The notes under the pieces were generated by a model that was not told where the DNA came from, did not search any database, and saw only the letters and a list, made by a program, of their open reading frames with translations. Of a stretch of 64,000 nt of DNA, positions 28,885 to 37,442 are shown one piece after another. Position 1 is the first letter of the stretch. Every line of letters begins with the position of its first letter. A program made the translations under genes and the position numbers. The stretch spans positions 50,319 through 114,318 of the forward strand of contig CALBZA010000049.1 of NCBI GenBank assembly GCA_937890005.1, written 5' to 3'. This DNA is from an uncultured Verrucomicrobia subdivision 3 bacterium. Lineage in GTDB: Bacteria > Verrucomicrobiota > Verrucomicrobiia > Limisphaerales > DASXHY01.

Positions 28885-29133
28885 TCATTTGTTTGCACCG
28901 GCAAAACCAGCCGACTCACGCCACCGTGAGTTTCGTTTCGCGAGGTTGATGATCAATCCATCCTGACGTCCAACAGTTTCATATAGCTGAGGGGTTGCGC
29001 CTTATGGATCGGTGCGCCTTCCCGGACGCATTTCAACTCAGGCATTGCGACACCCGATCGTCGTGACTCGGCCGATCCGCTTTCTCAAAAGAGTGGATGC
29101 ATTCGTTTCCTTCGTTTCCTTCGTTCCCTTCTG
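28885..29133 (-). pseudogene. Internally deleted GxxExxY gene, copy 2
   Basis: Nearly identical to copy 1 over more than 200 bases and carrying the same internal deletion. It keeps the 5' tract of ACGAAGGAAACGAAGG repeats (29104-29132 on the plus strand) that also precedes the complete copy. Again the final TGA overlaps an ATG reading MKNEFTEGNE. Confidence 0.8.
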
Positions 29134-29168
29134 TGCCCTACCCCGCGTGAACTTTGTAAATTCGTTTT

Positions 29169-29507
29169 TCATTTGTTTGCACCGGGCAAAATCAGCCGAC
29201 TCACTCCATCCGTGAGTTTCACTGCGTGAAAGTTGATGATCAATCCAACCGGCACGTCCAACAGTTTCATGTAGCTGAGGAGCTGGGCCTTATGGATCGG
29301 CGCGACTTCCTGGACGCATTTCAACTCAAGCAGGAGGCAGCCGTCCAACAAAAGGTCGAACCTCAACGCTTCATCAAAGATCGCGCCCTTATATTCGATC
29401 CTTACCAGCTTCTGATTCTCAAACCCGATGTTTCGCAGGTTCAGCTCCCGCATCATGCACTTCTCATAGATGCTTTCGATCAACCCTGCGCCCAAAGTTC
29501 TGTGCAC
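29169..29507 (-). CDS. GxxExxY family protein
   Basis: A 112-residue protein from the GTG at 29507. The family motif is visible as GAGLIESIYEKC, followed by FDLLLDGCLLLELKCV and HKAQLLSYMKLLDVPVGLII. The fold resembles PD-(D/E)xK nucleases (D...ExK pattern), but the family's function is not established. The homologous frame continues upstream (LSHEAIGVAVEV) through a CTG and a ACAGAAGGGAACGAAGG tract to an in-frame TAG, with no ATG. The gene may therefore be 5'-truncated or use a non-ATG start. It lies between two deleted relatives and metK, on the opposite strand from metK. Confidence 0.8.
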   Translation of the reverse strand: MHRTLGAGLIESIYEKCMMRELNLRNIGFENQKLVRIEYKGAIFDEALRFDLLLDGCLLLELKCVQEVAPIHKAQLLSYMKLLDVPVGLIINFHAVKLTDGVSRLILPGANK

Positions 29508-29639
29508 TTCGACTGCGACACCGATCGCCTCGTGACTCAGCCGATCCGCTTTCTCAAAAGAGTGGATGCATTTGTTTCCTTCGTTTCCTTCGTTCCCTTC
29601 TGTGCCCTACCCCGTGTGAACTTTTTTCCAAAATACCGT

Positions 29640-29680
29640 TTGACGCTGCTGGCTTCGGATATATCATCCAATCCTGATAC
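29640..29680 (+). promoter_or_regulatory. Probable metK promoter and possible operator
   Basis: TTGACG (29640-29645), a 16-base spacer, then TATCAT (29662-29667), 53 bases before the metK ATG. An imperfect inverted repeat ATATC-N10-GATAC (29661-29680) overlaps the -10 box and could be a site for the neighbouring ArsR-type regulator. The operator part is a guess from position; no second copy was found near ahcY. Confidence 0.45.
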
Positions 29681-29720
29681 GTCAATATGACAGTTTAACA
29701 ATCGCAGCAAAGCTTCCTTC

Positions 29721-30971
<1,251 letters not shown>

Positions 30972-30983
30972 TTCCAGTAAATT

Positions 30984-31763
30984 ATGATTACCGTGCAGGA
31001 ACTGCTGGCGGACCCACCCAAGTTGCACGTGTTCCGGCAAACGGCGGCGACGCCGGACGGAATGTTCAAACCGGGTGAATTGATCAACCGCTGGAAACTG
31101 TCGGATGAAGAGCTGCTCTTCATCAGTCGGCACGTCGGCAAGGATTCGAAAACGATCGAAACAGGTGCCGGCTGCAGCACGATTCTTTTTGCACTCCTCG
31201 GATGCAAGCACACCTGCATCGTTCCTGACGGTCCCCTGACGGAGCGCATCCTTGCATTCTGCAAATCGAAGGATATTCCCACGGACAAACTGACCTTCAT
31301 CATCGAGCCATCCGAACAAGGGTTGCCGAAAGTGGAAACGAAGGATTTCGACCTCGCATTGATCGATGGCCGCCATGGCTTCCCGCAGCCGTTCCTCGAC
31401 TGGTACTACGTCTCGGAACGTCTCAAGAACGGCGGCTATGTGATCATCGACGACCTCCACATCTGGGTTTGCGAAACGTTGATGAGCTTCCTCCTTGAGG
31501 AACGCTCGGACTGGAAACTCGTTCACGAATCCCTCGGCGGCTGCGCATTCGAGAAATTGAATGACGGGTCGCAGAATCGTGAGTACGAAGATCAACCCTT
31601 CGTCAAAAATCGGAGCCGGCAGTTCACGCTTTCAGGCAAGGCGCGTTACATGGCCAATCTCCTTCGCCGGGGCAACATTCCCCTGTTCACCGAAACCTTC
31701 AAACTCGGCATCCAATCCGCCCTGATGGGCAAGTTCGGCGAGCGCCCTGCCGGTCGTCGCTAG
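30984..31763 (+). CDS. Class I SAM-dependent methyltransferase-like protein
   Basis: A 259-residue protein. A Rossmann-type glycine motif (KTIETGAGCSTILFALLG) and an acidic loop (DFDLALIDGRHGFPQPFLDW, then YVIIDDLHI) are typical of small-molecule O-methyltransferases of the Methyltransf_24 kind. The substrate is unknown. It sits 12 bases after metK and 43 before ahcY, so it may be the main consumer of SAM under this control, or a housekeeping passenger. The start is the ATG at 30984. Confidence 0.78.
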   Translation: MITVQELLADPPKLHVFRQTAATPDGMFKPGELINRWKLSDEELLFISRHVGKDSKTIETGAGCSTILFALLGCKHTCIVPDGPLTERILAFCKSKDIPTDKLTFIIEPSEQGLPKVETKDFDLALIDGRHGFPQPFLDWYYVSERLKNGGYVIIDDLHIWVCETLMSFLLEERSDWKLVHESLGGCAFEKLNDGSQNREYEDQPFVKNRSRQFTLSGKARYMANLLRRGNIPLFTETFKLGIQSALMGKFGERPAGRR

Positions 31764-31806
31764 CCAGACACTCTCCCTAACAATCACGACCTTTCATTTC
31801 ATCACT

Positions 31807-33303
31807 ATGGCAAAAATCAAATTATCCCAATCCCGCCGCGCAAAACCCACCGGCGCCACCCCGTTGAAAAACGGCGCCAGCAAGAACGGCAAAGCAAAGT
31901 TCACCGACTTCGCCGTCAAAGACCTTTCCCTCGCCGAATGGGGCCGCAAGACCATCCAGGTTTCCGAGCACGAAATGCCCGGACTCATGGCCATCCGCGC
32001 GAAATACGGTCCGCAGAAGCCGCTCAAGGGCGTCCGCATCACCGGCTCGCTCCACATGACCATCGAGACGGCCATTCTCATCGAGACTCTGGTCGAACTC
32101 GGCGCGTCCGTCCGCTGGGCGAGCTGCAACATCTTCTCCACCCAGGACCACGCCGCGGCTGCCATCGCCGCCGCCGGCATCCCCGTCTTCGCCCACAAAG
32201 GCGAAACGCTCGAGGAATACTGGGACTTCACCCTCGCCGCGCTGACGCATCCCGGCAACAAAGGCCCGCAGCTGATCGTCGATGACGGCGGCGATGCCAC
32301 CCTGCTCATCCACAAAGGTTACGAACTGGAAAACGGCGACAACTGGGTCAACACGCCGAGCGACAATCACGAAATCGCCGTGATCAAAAACCTGTTGAAG
32401 CGCGTCGCAAAGGAACGCCCCGGCTTCTGGCACGAAGTGGTGAAGGACTGGAAGGGTGTTTCTGAAGAAACCACCACCGGTGTCCATCGCCTCTACCAGA
32501 TGCTCGAACAGGGCAAGCTCCTCGTTCCCGCCATCAACGTGAACGACTCGGTCACCAAGTCGAAGTTCGACAACCTTTACGGCTGCCGCGAATCGCTCGC
32601 CGACGGCATCAAGCGCGCCACCGACGTCATGATCGCCGGCAAGGTCGCGGTCGTGTGCGGTTACGGCGACGTCGGCAAAGGTTCCGCGCATTCGCTCCGC
32701 GGATTCGGCGCCCGCGTGATCGTCACGGAAATCGATCCAATCAATGCCCTTCAGGCCGCGATGGAAGGTTTCCAGGTCACCACGATCGAGGACACCCTCG
32801 GCGAGGCGGACCTTTACGTCACCACGACCGGCAACTGCGACATCATCACGCTGGAACACATGCAGAAGATGAAGGACCAGGCGATCGTTTGTAACATCGG
32901 CCATTTCGACAACGAGATTCAGGTGGATCGACTGAACAACGCGAAGGGCGTGAAGCGGACGAACATCAAACCGCAGGTGGACAAATACACCTTCCCGAAT
33001 GGCAACAGCATTTACCTGCTCGCTGAAGGCCGCCTCGTGAATCTCGGCTGCGCCACAGGCCATCCGAGCTTCGTCATGTCGAACAGCTTCACCAACCAGT
33101 GCCTCGCCCAGATCGATCTCTGGAAGAACCGCGACACCAACAAGGTTGGCGTCTATCGCCTGCCCAAGAAGCTCGACGAAGAAGTCGCCCGCCTGCATCT
33201 CGAAAAGATCGGCGTGAAGCTGACGAAGCTCACCAGGAAGCAGGCCGACTACCTCGGCGTGCCGATCGACGGCCCCTACAAGCCCGAGCACTATCGGTAT
33301 TAA
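31807..33303 (+). CDS. ahcY: Adenosylhomocysteinase (SAH hydrolase)
   Basis: A 498-residue NAD-dependent enzyme that hydrolyses S-adenosylhomocysteine to adenosine and homocysteine, removing the inhibitory by-product of methylation. Visible features are GSLHMTIETAILIETL, CNIFSTQDHAAAAIA, the NAD motif VVCGYGDVGKGSA, CNIGHFDNEI, and the C-terminal PYKPEHYRY, whose lysine and tyrosine reach the partner subunit's NAD site. An N-terminal Lys/Ala-rich extension of about 30 residues is unusual. A second copy of the last 13 codons lies at 34210-34246, beyond the VapBC module. Confidence 0.98.
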   Translation: MAKIKLSQSRRAKPTGATPLKNGASKNGKAKFTDFAVKDLSLAEWGRKTIQVSEHEMPGLMAIRAKYGPQKPLKGVRITGSLHMTIETAILIETLVELGASVRWASCNIFSTQDHAAAAIAAAGIPVFAHKGETLEEYWDFTLAALTHPGNKGPQLIVDDGGDATLLIHKGYELENGDNWVNTPSDNHEIAVIKNLLKRVAKERPGFWHEVVKDWKGVSEETTTGVHRLYQMLEQGKLLVPAINVNDSVTKSKFDNLYGCRESLADGIKRATDVMIAGKVAVVCGYGDVGKGSAHSLRGFGARVIVTEIDPINALQAAMEGFQVTTIEDTLGEADLYVTTTGNCDIITLEHMQKMKDQAIVCNIGHFDNEIQVDRLNNAKGVKRTNIKPQVDKYTFPNGNSIYLLAEGRLVNLGCATGHPSFVMSNSFTNQCLAQIDLWKNRDTNKVGVYRLPKKLDEEVARLHLEKIGVKLTKLTRKQADYLGVPIDGPYKPEHYRY

Positions 33304-33370
33304 CCGGCGGGACTGCGCTGCCGCAGCTGCAAGTTTCGGGCGGCGCGCAACGTCGCCGTATCGGCATTCA

Positions 33371-33410
33371 ACAGGCGAACAGAGCAATCTGTTCGCCTGT
33401 TTGGCTTTTT
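33371..33410 (+). terminator. Intrinsic terminator after ahcY
   Basis: Perfect 13-base stem ACAGGCGAACAGA (33371-33383) and TCTGTTCGCCTGT (33388-33400), loop GCAA, then TTGGCTTTTT. Confidence 0.95.
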
Positions 33411-33428
33411 CTCATCTTACAGTCTCGA

Positions 33429-33513
33429 TGATGTTACAATATGGCTAAGACATCATTTTTCACCATTGATGACAAATTTAATAAATTGACATCATAGTCA
33501 CACTGCGACATCA
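33429..33513 (+). promoter_or_regulatory. Probable operator region of the VapBC module
   Basis: GACATCA occurs three times (33449-33455, 33488-33494, 33507-33513), with an inverted near-copy TGATGTT at 33429-33435, all within 95 bases of the antitoxin start. Antitoxins of this type autoregulate by binding such repeats. TTGACA (33486-33491) overlaps one repeat and may be the -35 box. Confidence 0.6.
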
Positions 33514-33520
33514 AATCACC

Positions 33521-33748
33521 ATGAGAACGACCTTAAACCTTGATGATGACATCGGTGAAGTGGTGATTCGCCAGGCCAAGGCTCGGGGTTTGTCGTTGGG
33601 CAAGACGGTTTCCGACCTGGTGCGCCGGGGCCTTAATGCGCCAACACCTACCATGGATAAGGGCGGGCTGGTGGTTTTCAAGCTACCTGCGGATTCTCCC
33701 AAAGTCACCACGGATGACGTTCGCCGGATTGAGACCGAGGGGGAATGA
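33521..33748 (+). CDS. VapB-type antitoxin
   Basis: A 75-residue protein with an N-terminal ribbon-helix-helix pattern (MRTTLNLDDDIGEVVIRQAK, then ARGLSLGKTVSDLVRRGL) for DNA binding. A flexible C-terminal tail would block the toxin. Its TGA overlaps the toxin's ATG (ATGA at 33745), the usual antitoxin-first order. It likely represses its own promoter through the GACATCA repeats upstream. Confidence 0.85.
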   Translation: MRTTLNLDDDIGEVVIRQAKARGLSLGKTVSDLVRRGLNAPTPTMDKGGLVVFKLPADSPKVTTDDVRRIETEGE

Positions 33749-34185
33749 AAAGATATCTCCTCGACACGAACTTGCTGATCGCATTGCTTTGGCCGAGCCA
33801 TACGCAACATGACATTGCAGTAAAGTGGTTTGCCAAGCATCGCGCCAAAGGCTGGGCCACCTGTTCCCTGACCGAGGCAGGCTTTGTGCGCATCGTATCG
33901 AATCCAGCATTTTCCCGCGACGCCGTGACACCCCGCGAAGCAGCCAGCCTGCTCGCAGTCAACACGACTGCCGACGATCATGAGTTTTGGCGGGATGAAT
34001 TACCCTATGCCGACGCTTCCGCTTTTGCCTCAGCGCGGCTTGTCGGCCATCAGCAGGTGATGGATGCGTATCTTTTGGGCTTGGCGATTCATAGAAATGG
34101 GATGCTTGCCACGCTGGATCAACGCATTGCGGCGCTGATGGATTCAAAATCAGCAGAACGAAAGGCACTGGAAATCGTCATTTAG
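33745..34185 (+). CDS. PIN-domain ribonuclease toxin (VapC-type)
   Basis: A 146-residue PIN protein. The first catalytic aspartate is in YLLDTNLLIALLW, a conserved glutamate in SLTEAGFVRIVSNP, and a later acidic residue in QVMDAYLLGLA, with LATLDQRI near the end. Such toxins cleave RNA when the antitoxin is lost. The module sits between the ahcY terminator and a second copy of the ahcY 3' end, which suggests recent insertion there. Confidence 0.88.
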   Translation: MKRYLLDTNLLIALLWPSHTQHDIAVKWFAKHRAKGWATCSLTEAGFVRIVSNPAFSRDAVTPREAASLLAVNTTADDHEFWRDELPYADASAFASARLVGHQQVMDAYLLGLAIHRNGMLATLDQRIAALMDSKSAERKALEIVI

Positions 34186-34209
34186 GCAGTTGCGTTGTTC
34201 TGCCTCGCC

Positions 34210-34246
34210 ATCGACGGCCCCTACAAGCCCGGCACTATCGCTATTA
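34210..34246 (+). repeat. Second copy of the ahcY 3' end
   Basis: ATCGACGGCCCCTACAAGCC through the TAA repeats 33265-33303. The first 21 bases are identical; the rest differs by one missing base and one substitution, so the copy no longer reads in frame. It lies 25 bases after the vapC-like stop and marks the right border of the inserted module. Confidence 0.88.
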
Positions 34247-34320
34247 AAAAGCGCTGCCACGGCGTTCTCTCACCGCCGTTCCAGGCAATCGAATCTGCGA
34301 CAAGAAATCGTCGCAACAAC

Positions 34321-34356
34321 AAAGGCGAACGGACCCCCCCCCGTTCGCCTTTGTTT
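34321..34356 (+). terminator. Second ahcY-type terminator
   Basis: AAAGGCGAACGG (34321-34332) and CCGTTCGCCTTT (34341-34352) form a 12-base stem around a C-rich loop, followed by GTTTT. The stem shares GGCGAAC/GTTCGCC with the terminator at 33371, so the terminator seems to have been duplicated with the gene end. Confidence 0.85.
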
Positions 34357-34439
34357 TCCGCCCTTACGAATTTGATTTTCAGAGCATGACAAGAGGCTCG
34401 CATAAAAATGTCCCTCAGTGCATGCGCTCGATCGAAGCT

Positions 34440-35570
34440 TCACCGTCGCTTCCATGCCGCAATGAACATTCCGTTGCCGCCGCATTCCTGCGGCCATAAC
34501 CATTGGCGGGAAATTGCTGCGACTTTCGGATTCAACGGATTGGAAAACGAGAGCGGTTCGAAATCGGGATGTTGCTGTTCAAATCCATCGGCCACGTCCG
34601 TGGTTTCCTGACGGGTTAACGTGCAGACGGAATAGATCAACCGGCCGCCCGGCTTCAATGAACCGGCCACGTGCTGCAGCAGTCGCAGTTGGATTGCGCC
34701 CAGCTCGGTCACGTCCTGGGGCGATGTCGTCCAGCGGGCGTGTGGATTTCGCTGCCATGTTCCGGCGCCGCTGCACGGCGCGTCCACCAGAATGCCGTTG
34801 AACTTCGTGCGGGTCGGAAGCTTCGGGCCACCATCCCAGAGTTCGGCCCGGTAATTGAATGCCCTGGCTCGTGCCGCGCGCCGCTTCAACTTCTGCAAAC
34901 GCCACCCCGCCCGATCGCTTGCCCAGATCAATCCCTTGTTCTGCATCAGATCGGAAAGATGCAGCAGCTTGCCGCCTTCACCGGCACACGCGTCCCACCA
35001 GGTTTCGCCCGGCTGCGGATCGCAGATCAAACCGACCGCCTGCGAACTGATGTCCTGGAGTTCGAATTCGCCAGCATGAAATTCCGTCGTCCGGAAAAGA
35101 TCCTCGCGTCCGGCATATTCCAGCGTGTCAGACAGCGCACCATCTCCAGCAATGCGGCAGTGGCCCAATCGTTCCGCAAGAACTCTCCCCTGCCCCCGTC
35201 GTGCGCGCAGCCACAGCCGCGGTTCCTGTTGAAGCGCGCTGAACCACGCGGGTTCCGCTGCGATTGCGTCGAGTGCCCATGGCGGAACAGCTTTCGCACG
35301 CTGTTCGTCCGCGCTGAAACTGGAAGGCTCGCGACGAAACCGCGCCGCCAGATCGCGCGCCTGCCGGAGCTGCTGTTCGACCGGCTTTGAACGGTCCAGC
35401 CATCCGAACCAGCGAAACCAGGCGAAGACGAGCGCGCTGACTTCCGTTGCGTCGAACGGCGCAATGTTCCGGTTGCGCTTGAACAGTTCGCGCAGGAGCT
35501 GATCCGCAGGTCTGTCACGGCTTGCACCGCTGACAATCTCAGAGGCGGCATTGAAGATATCAAACTTCAC
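34440..35570 (-). CDS. RsmB/NOP2-family RNA (cytosine-5) methyltransferase
   Basis: A 376-residue SAM-dependent enzyme likely to methylate cytosine in rRNA. The catalytic cysteines are seen in ILVDAPCSGAGTWQRNP (motif IV) and YSVCTLTRQE (motif VI). The SAM site is WWDACAGEGGK. An N-terminal helical NusB-like part precedes it (LLRELFKRNRNIAPFDATEV). The start is a GTG at 35570; no in-frame ATG precedes it. The exact target base cannot be told from the sequence. Confidence 0.9.
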   Translation of the reverse strand: MKFDIFNAASEIVSGASRDRPADQLLRELFKRNRNIAPFDATEVSALVFAWFRWFGWLDRSKPVEQQLRQARDLAARFRREPSSFSADEQRAKAVPPWALDAIAAEPAWFSALQQEPRLWLRARRGQGRVLAERLGHCRIAGDGALSDTLEYAGREDLFRTTEFHAGEFELQDISSQAVGLICDPQPGETWWDACAGEGGKLLHLSDLMQNKGLIWASDRAGWRLQKLKRRAARARAFNYRAELWDGGPKLPTRTKFNGILVDAPCSGAGTWQRNPHARWTTSPQDVTELGAIQLRLLQHVAGSLKPGGRLIYSVCTLTRQETTDVADGFEQQHPDFEPLSFSNPLNPKVAAISRQWLWPQECGGNGMFIAAWKRR

Positions 35571-35655
35571 CCGCGCAGCTTAAGCGATGCGCGGGAAAGA
35601 ACAACGCCGGGTGTTCGGTAAACGAGGGTAGGTGCCTTTCGACCCATTGCAGGTT

Positions 35656-36432
35656 TCACAAACCAAGCTGTTTTCGCAGCCACATCGGACGGTTGGTCGT
35701 GATCCCGTCCACACCAGCATCGATTTCCGCACGCGCGACCGTGGGATCATCAACCGTCCAGGTGCAGATTTTCAACCCGGCGGAATGGATCGCGTGCACG
35801 AATTCAGCGTTGATCGGAAATGTCGAACGCAGATCGAGCCCGTCGAGGCCGGCTTCAAGCGCACTTCGGATCATTTCGTTGACGCTTGGCGATCTCTTCC
35901 TCGCCCATCTCGGGCTCACGATCCAATGCGCGAAAATGTCGGGCATTGAGCGCTTCGCGAGCCGCATGGTTTCCAGATCGAAGCTGATGAGATGAAACGT
36001 TCCGTGGCGATCGGCTTCAATCAGCACACGTTTCAATTCAATCAACATCTGCGCGCCGGCCTTGATTTCGATGAAAAGTTGCTTTCCTTTCGGAAGCATC
36101 GCGATGACGTCTTCGAGCAGAGGAATTCTCTGTGAAAATCCCCGTTGCCTCCATTTCCCCCACTGCGCGACCTCCAGATCAGACAGGTCCTTCCAGTCGG
36201 ATGCCGCGATGTGTTTGCGAACACCCGCGGTCCGACACGTATCGTCGTCGTGCATTACCGCCAACCGTCGATCGCGGGTGAACTGAACGTCGATTTCGCA
36301 GGCATCGGCCTCCTGATCGAACGCCAGCTGCACCGCACCGAGGGTGTTCTCGGGATAATCGTGCGACGCACCTCGATGAGCGATGATCTGCACCGGGCGT
36401 GACATCAGGGGCACAAGTGGTACGGACGGCAT
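35656..36432 (-). CDS. Glycerophosphodiester phosphodiesterase family protein
   Basis: A 258-residue GDPD enzyme that would hydrolyse glycerophosphodiesters to glycerol-3-phosphate and an alcohol. The signature IIAHRGASHDYPENTLGAV holds the first catalytic histidine, arginine and glutamate. EIDVQFTRDRRLAVMHDDD holds the second set, and FIEIKAG follows. No signal peptide is visible, so it is probably cytoplasmic. Starts at 36432 (MPSVPLVPLM) or 36405 (MSRPVQII) are both possible. The open frame further upstream runs into the att site and is not coding. Confidence 0.9.
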   Translation of the reverse strand: MPSVPLVPLMSRPVQIIAHRGASHDYPENTLGAVQLAFDQEADACEIDVQFTRDRRLAVMHDDDTCRTAGVRKHIAASDWKDLSDLEVAQWGKWRQRGFSQRIPLLEDVIAMLPKGKQLFIEIKAGAQMLIELKRVLIEADRHGTFHLISFDLETMRLAKRSMPDIFAHWIVSPRWARKRSPSVNEMIRSALEAGLDGLDLRSTFPINAEFVHAIHSAGLKICTWTVDDPTVARAEIDAGVDGITTNRPMWLRKQLGL

Positions 36433-36579
36433 GTGCGAAACATCCGGATTCAAATCGGTCGAGACAACAGCATTTCGACGTGCAATGTGAAATTTGAAAA
36501 ACCGCTCGGGAAAGAAGAAGTTGTGCCTACTCCATGGCACACTGATGACACACTCGACGAAAAACCCCAATAAAACCGA

Positions 36580-36606
36580 TGGCGGAGAGAGGGGGATTCG
36601 AACCCC
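36580..36606. other. Left attachment site: 27-bp copy of the tRNA-Ser 3' end
   Basis: Identical to 53825-53851, which is the CCA, acceptor strand and T-arm of tRNA-Ser(GCT). The rest of the tRNA is absent here. Similar AAAACCCC...AAAAC sequence flanks both copies on the left. Together they bound the 17-kb element. Confidence 0.9.
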
Positions 36607-36723
36607 TTGTCTCCTCACGCGTTTTCTCCCGAAAACCCGTGATTTCCTGAAGAATTCCACTGTTTCCAAGAATTTGCCAAATGCCTTTTCGGGAAGGAAG
36701 CGGAAAGAAAAGGAAGCCTGTTT

Positions 36724-36742
36724 TGTAGGAAATGGCAGGAAA
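36724..36742 (+). promoter_or_regulatory. Probable integrase arm-type sites, left end
   Basis: Two adjoining words, TGTAGGAAA (36724-36732) and TGGCAGGAAA (36733-36742), match the three words found just inside the right end (53774-53812). An inverted TTTCCTG lies at 36643-36649. Confidence 0.6.
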
Positions 36743-36779
36743 AATCCCTTGCCCGATATGAGCGACTCTCTGCGGGCAT

Positions 36780-37060
36780 TTACGGGCTCTTGTAGGCAAG
36801 GAAGTTGCCATCCACATCATACGTCAGCGTTTCAGATGCGTTCGCGGGAATGAAGCGGTTCACCACGTTGCTCGTCACCGAGTCCGCCTGTCCTGATTGC
36901 GGCAGCACGGCGTGATTGGTGAACGCAAGATACCGGTCCACGTTGGTGATGCCGGTGTTCAATCGAACCCGGAAGTCTTCTCCCTGCCGCGCCTCAGTCT
37001 GTTGCCGTTCGCATCCGAGGGAGCCTCTTCAACTTTCAAAGAACAATCCGAAAGCGTCTT
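36780..37060 (-). pseudogene. YD-repeat (RHS-like) gene remnant
   Basis: The last frame reads SETLTYDVDGNFLAYKSP, a typical YD repeat, preceded by VDRYLAFTNHAVLPQSG. A second frame just upstream reads DANGNRLRRG, also YD-like, so a frameshift near 36970-37000 breaks the gene. No start codon or full-length protein is present. It is the leftmost recognisable gene trace of the integrated element. Confidence 0.55.
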
Positions 37061-37442
37061 TCCCGTGAAACCGTCAAAACTATCCTGCGTTCACATGGCT
37101 GAAGCAGTCGCATCCATGACCGAAAGCGAACGGGCGTGCTGAGATGAAACAGGCTCGCGAAACCACGCTCTTGTGTTGACCGGGACAGCGCCACGAGGCG
37201 GGCAAGGCGTTTGGGTGTTCAGTTTGATGTAAACGAGCTTCCCCTCGCGTCAGAGGTGTTCGTAAACCGAGACTACAGTTCGCGAAGCGAACCATCCTGC
37301 GTAGGGCATCCAATTTGTAGGACTTGGGAAGTCCCACCTGCTTTAGCATTCAAATCATTTGGCATCTCTCCTGCCTTGGTTGGTGCGTACAAGTTCTGAG
37401 ATCCTTCTGCCGAATAATGCTTTTCTGCAACTGCATTGTTGG
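37061..37442. other. Gene-free stretch within the element
   Basis: About 380 bases between the YD-repeat remnant and the 3' end of the RCC1-like gene. Short frames exist but none looks like protein, and no hairpin terminator was found. Confidence 0.5.

Noticed and set aside
29640..29720. SAM riboswitch upstream of metK
   Set aside because: The leader is only about 50 bases and shows none of the SAM-I to SAM-IV helices; a protein regulator is adjacent.
31822..33387. 521-codon open frame opposite ahcY
   Set aside because: It is a frame kept open by the strong third-position GC bias of ahcY, whose own protein is unmistakable.
35656..36669. Long form of the GDPD gene reaching through the att site
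   Set aside because: The extension runs through the 27-bp tRNA fragment and lacks protein-like pattern.
37061..37442. Possible insertion-sequence remnant
   Set aside because: No transposase-like reading frame or terminal inverted repeats were found.
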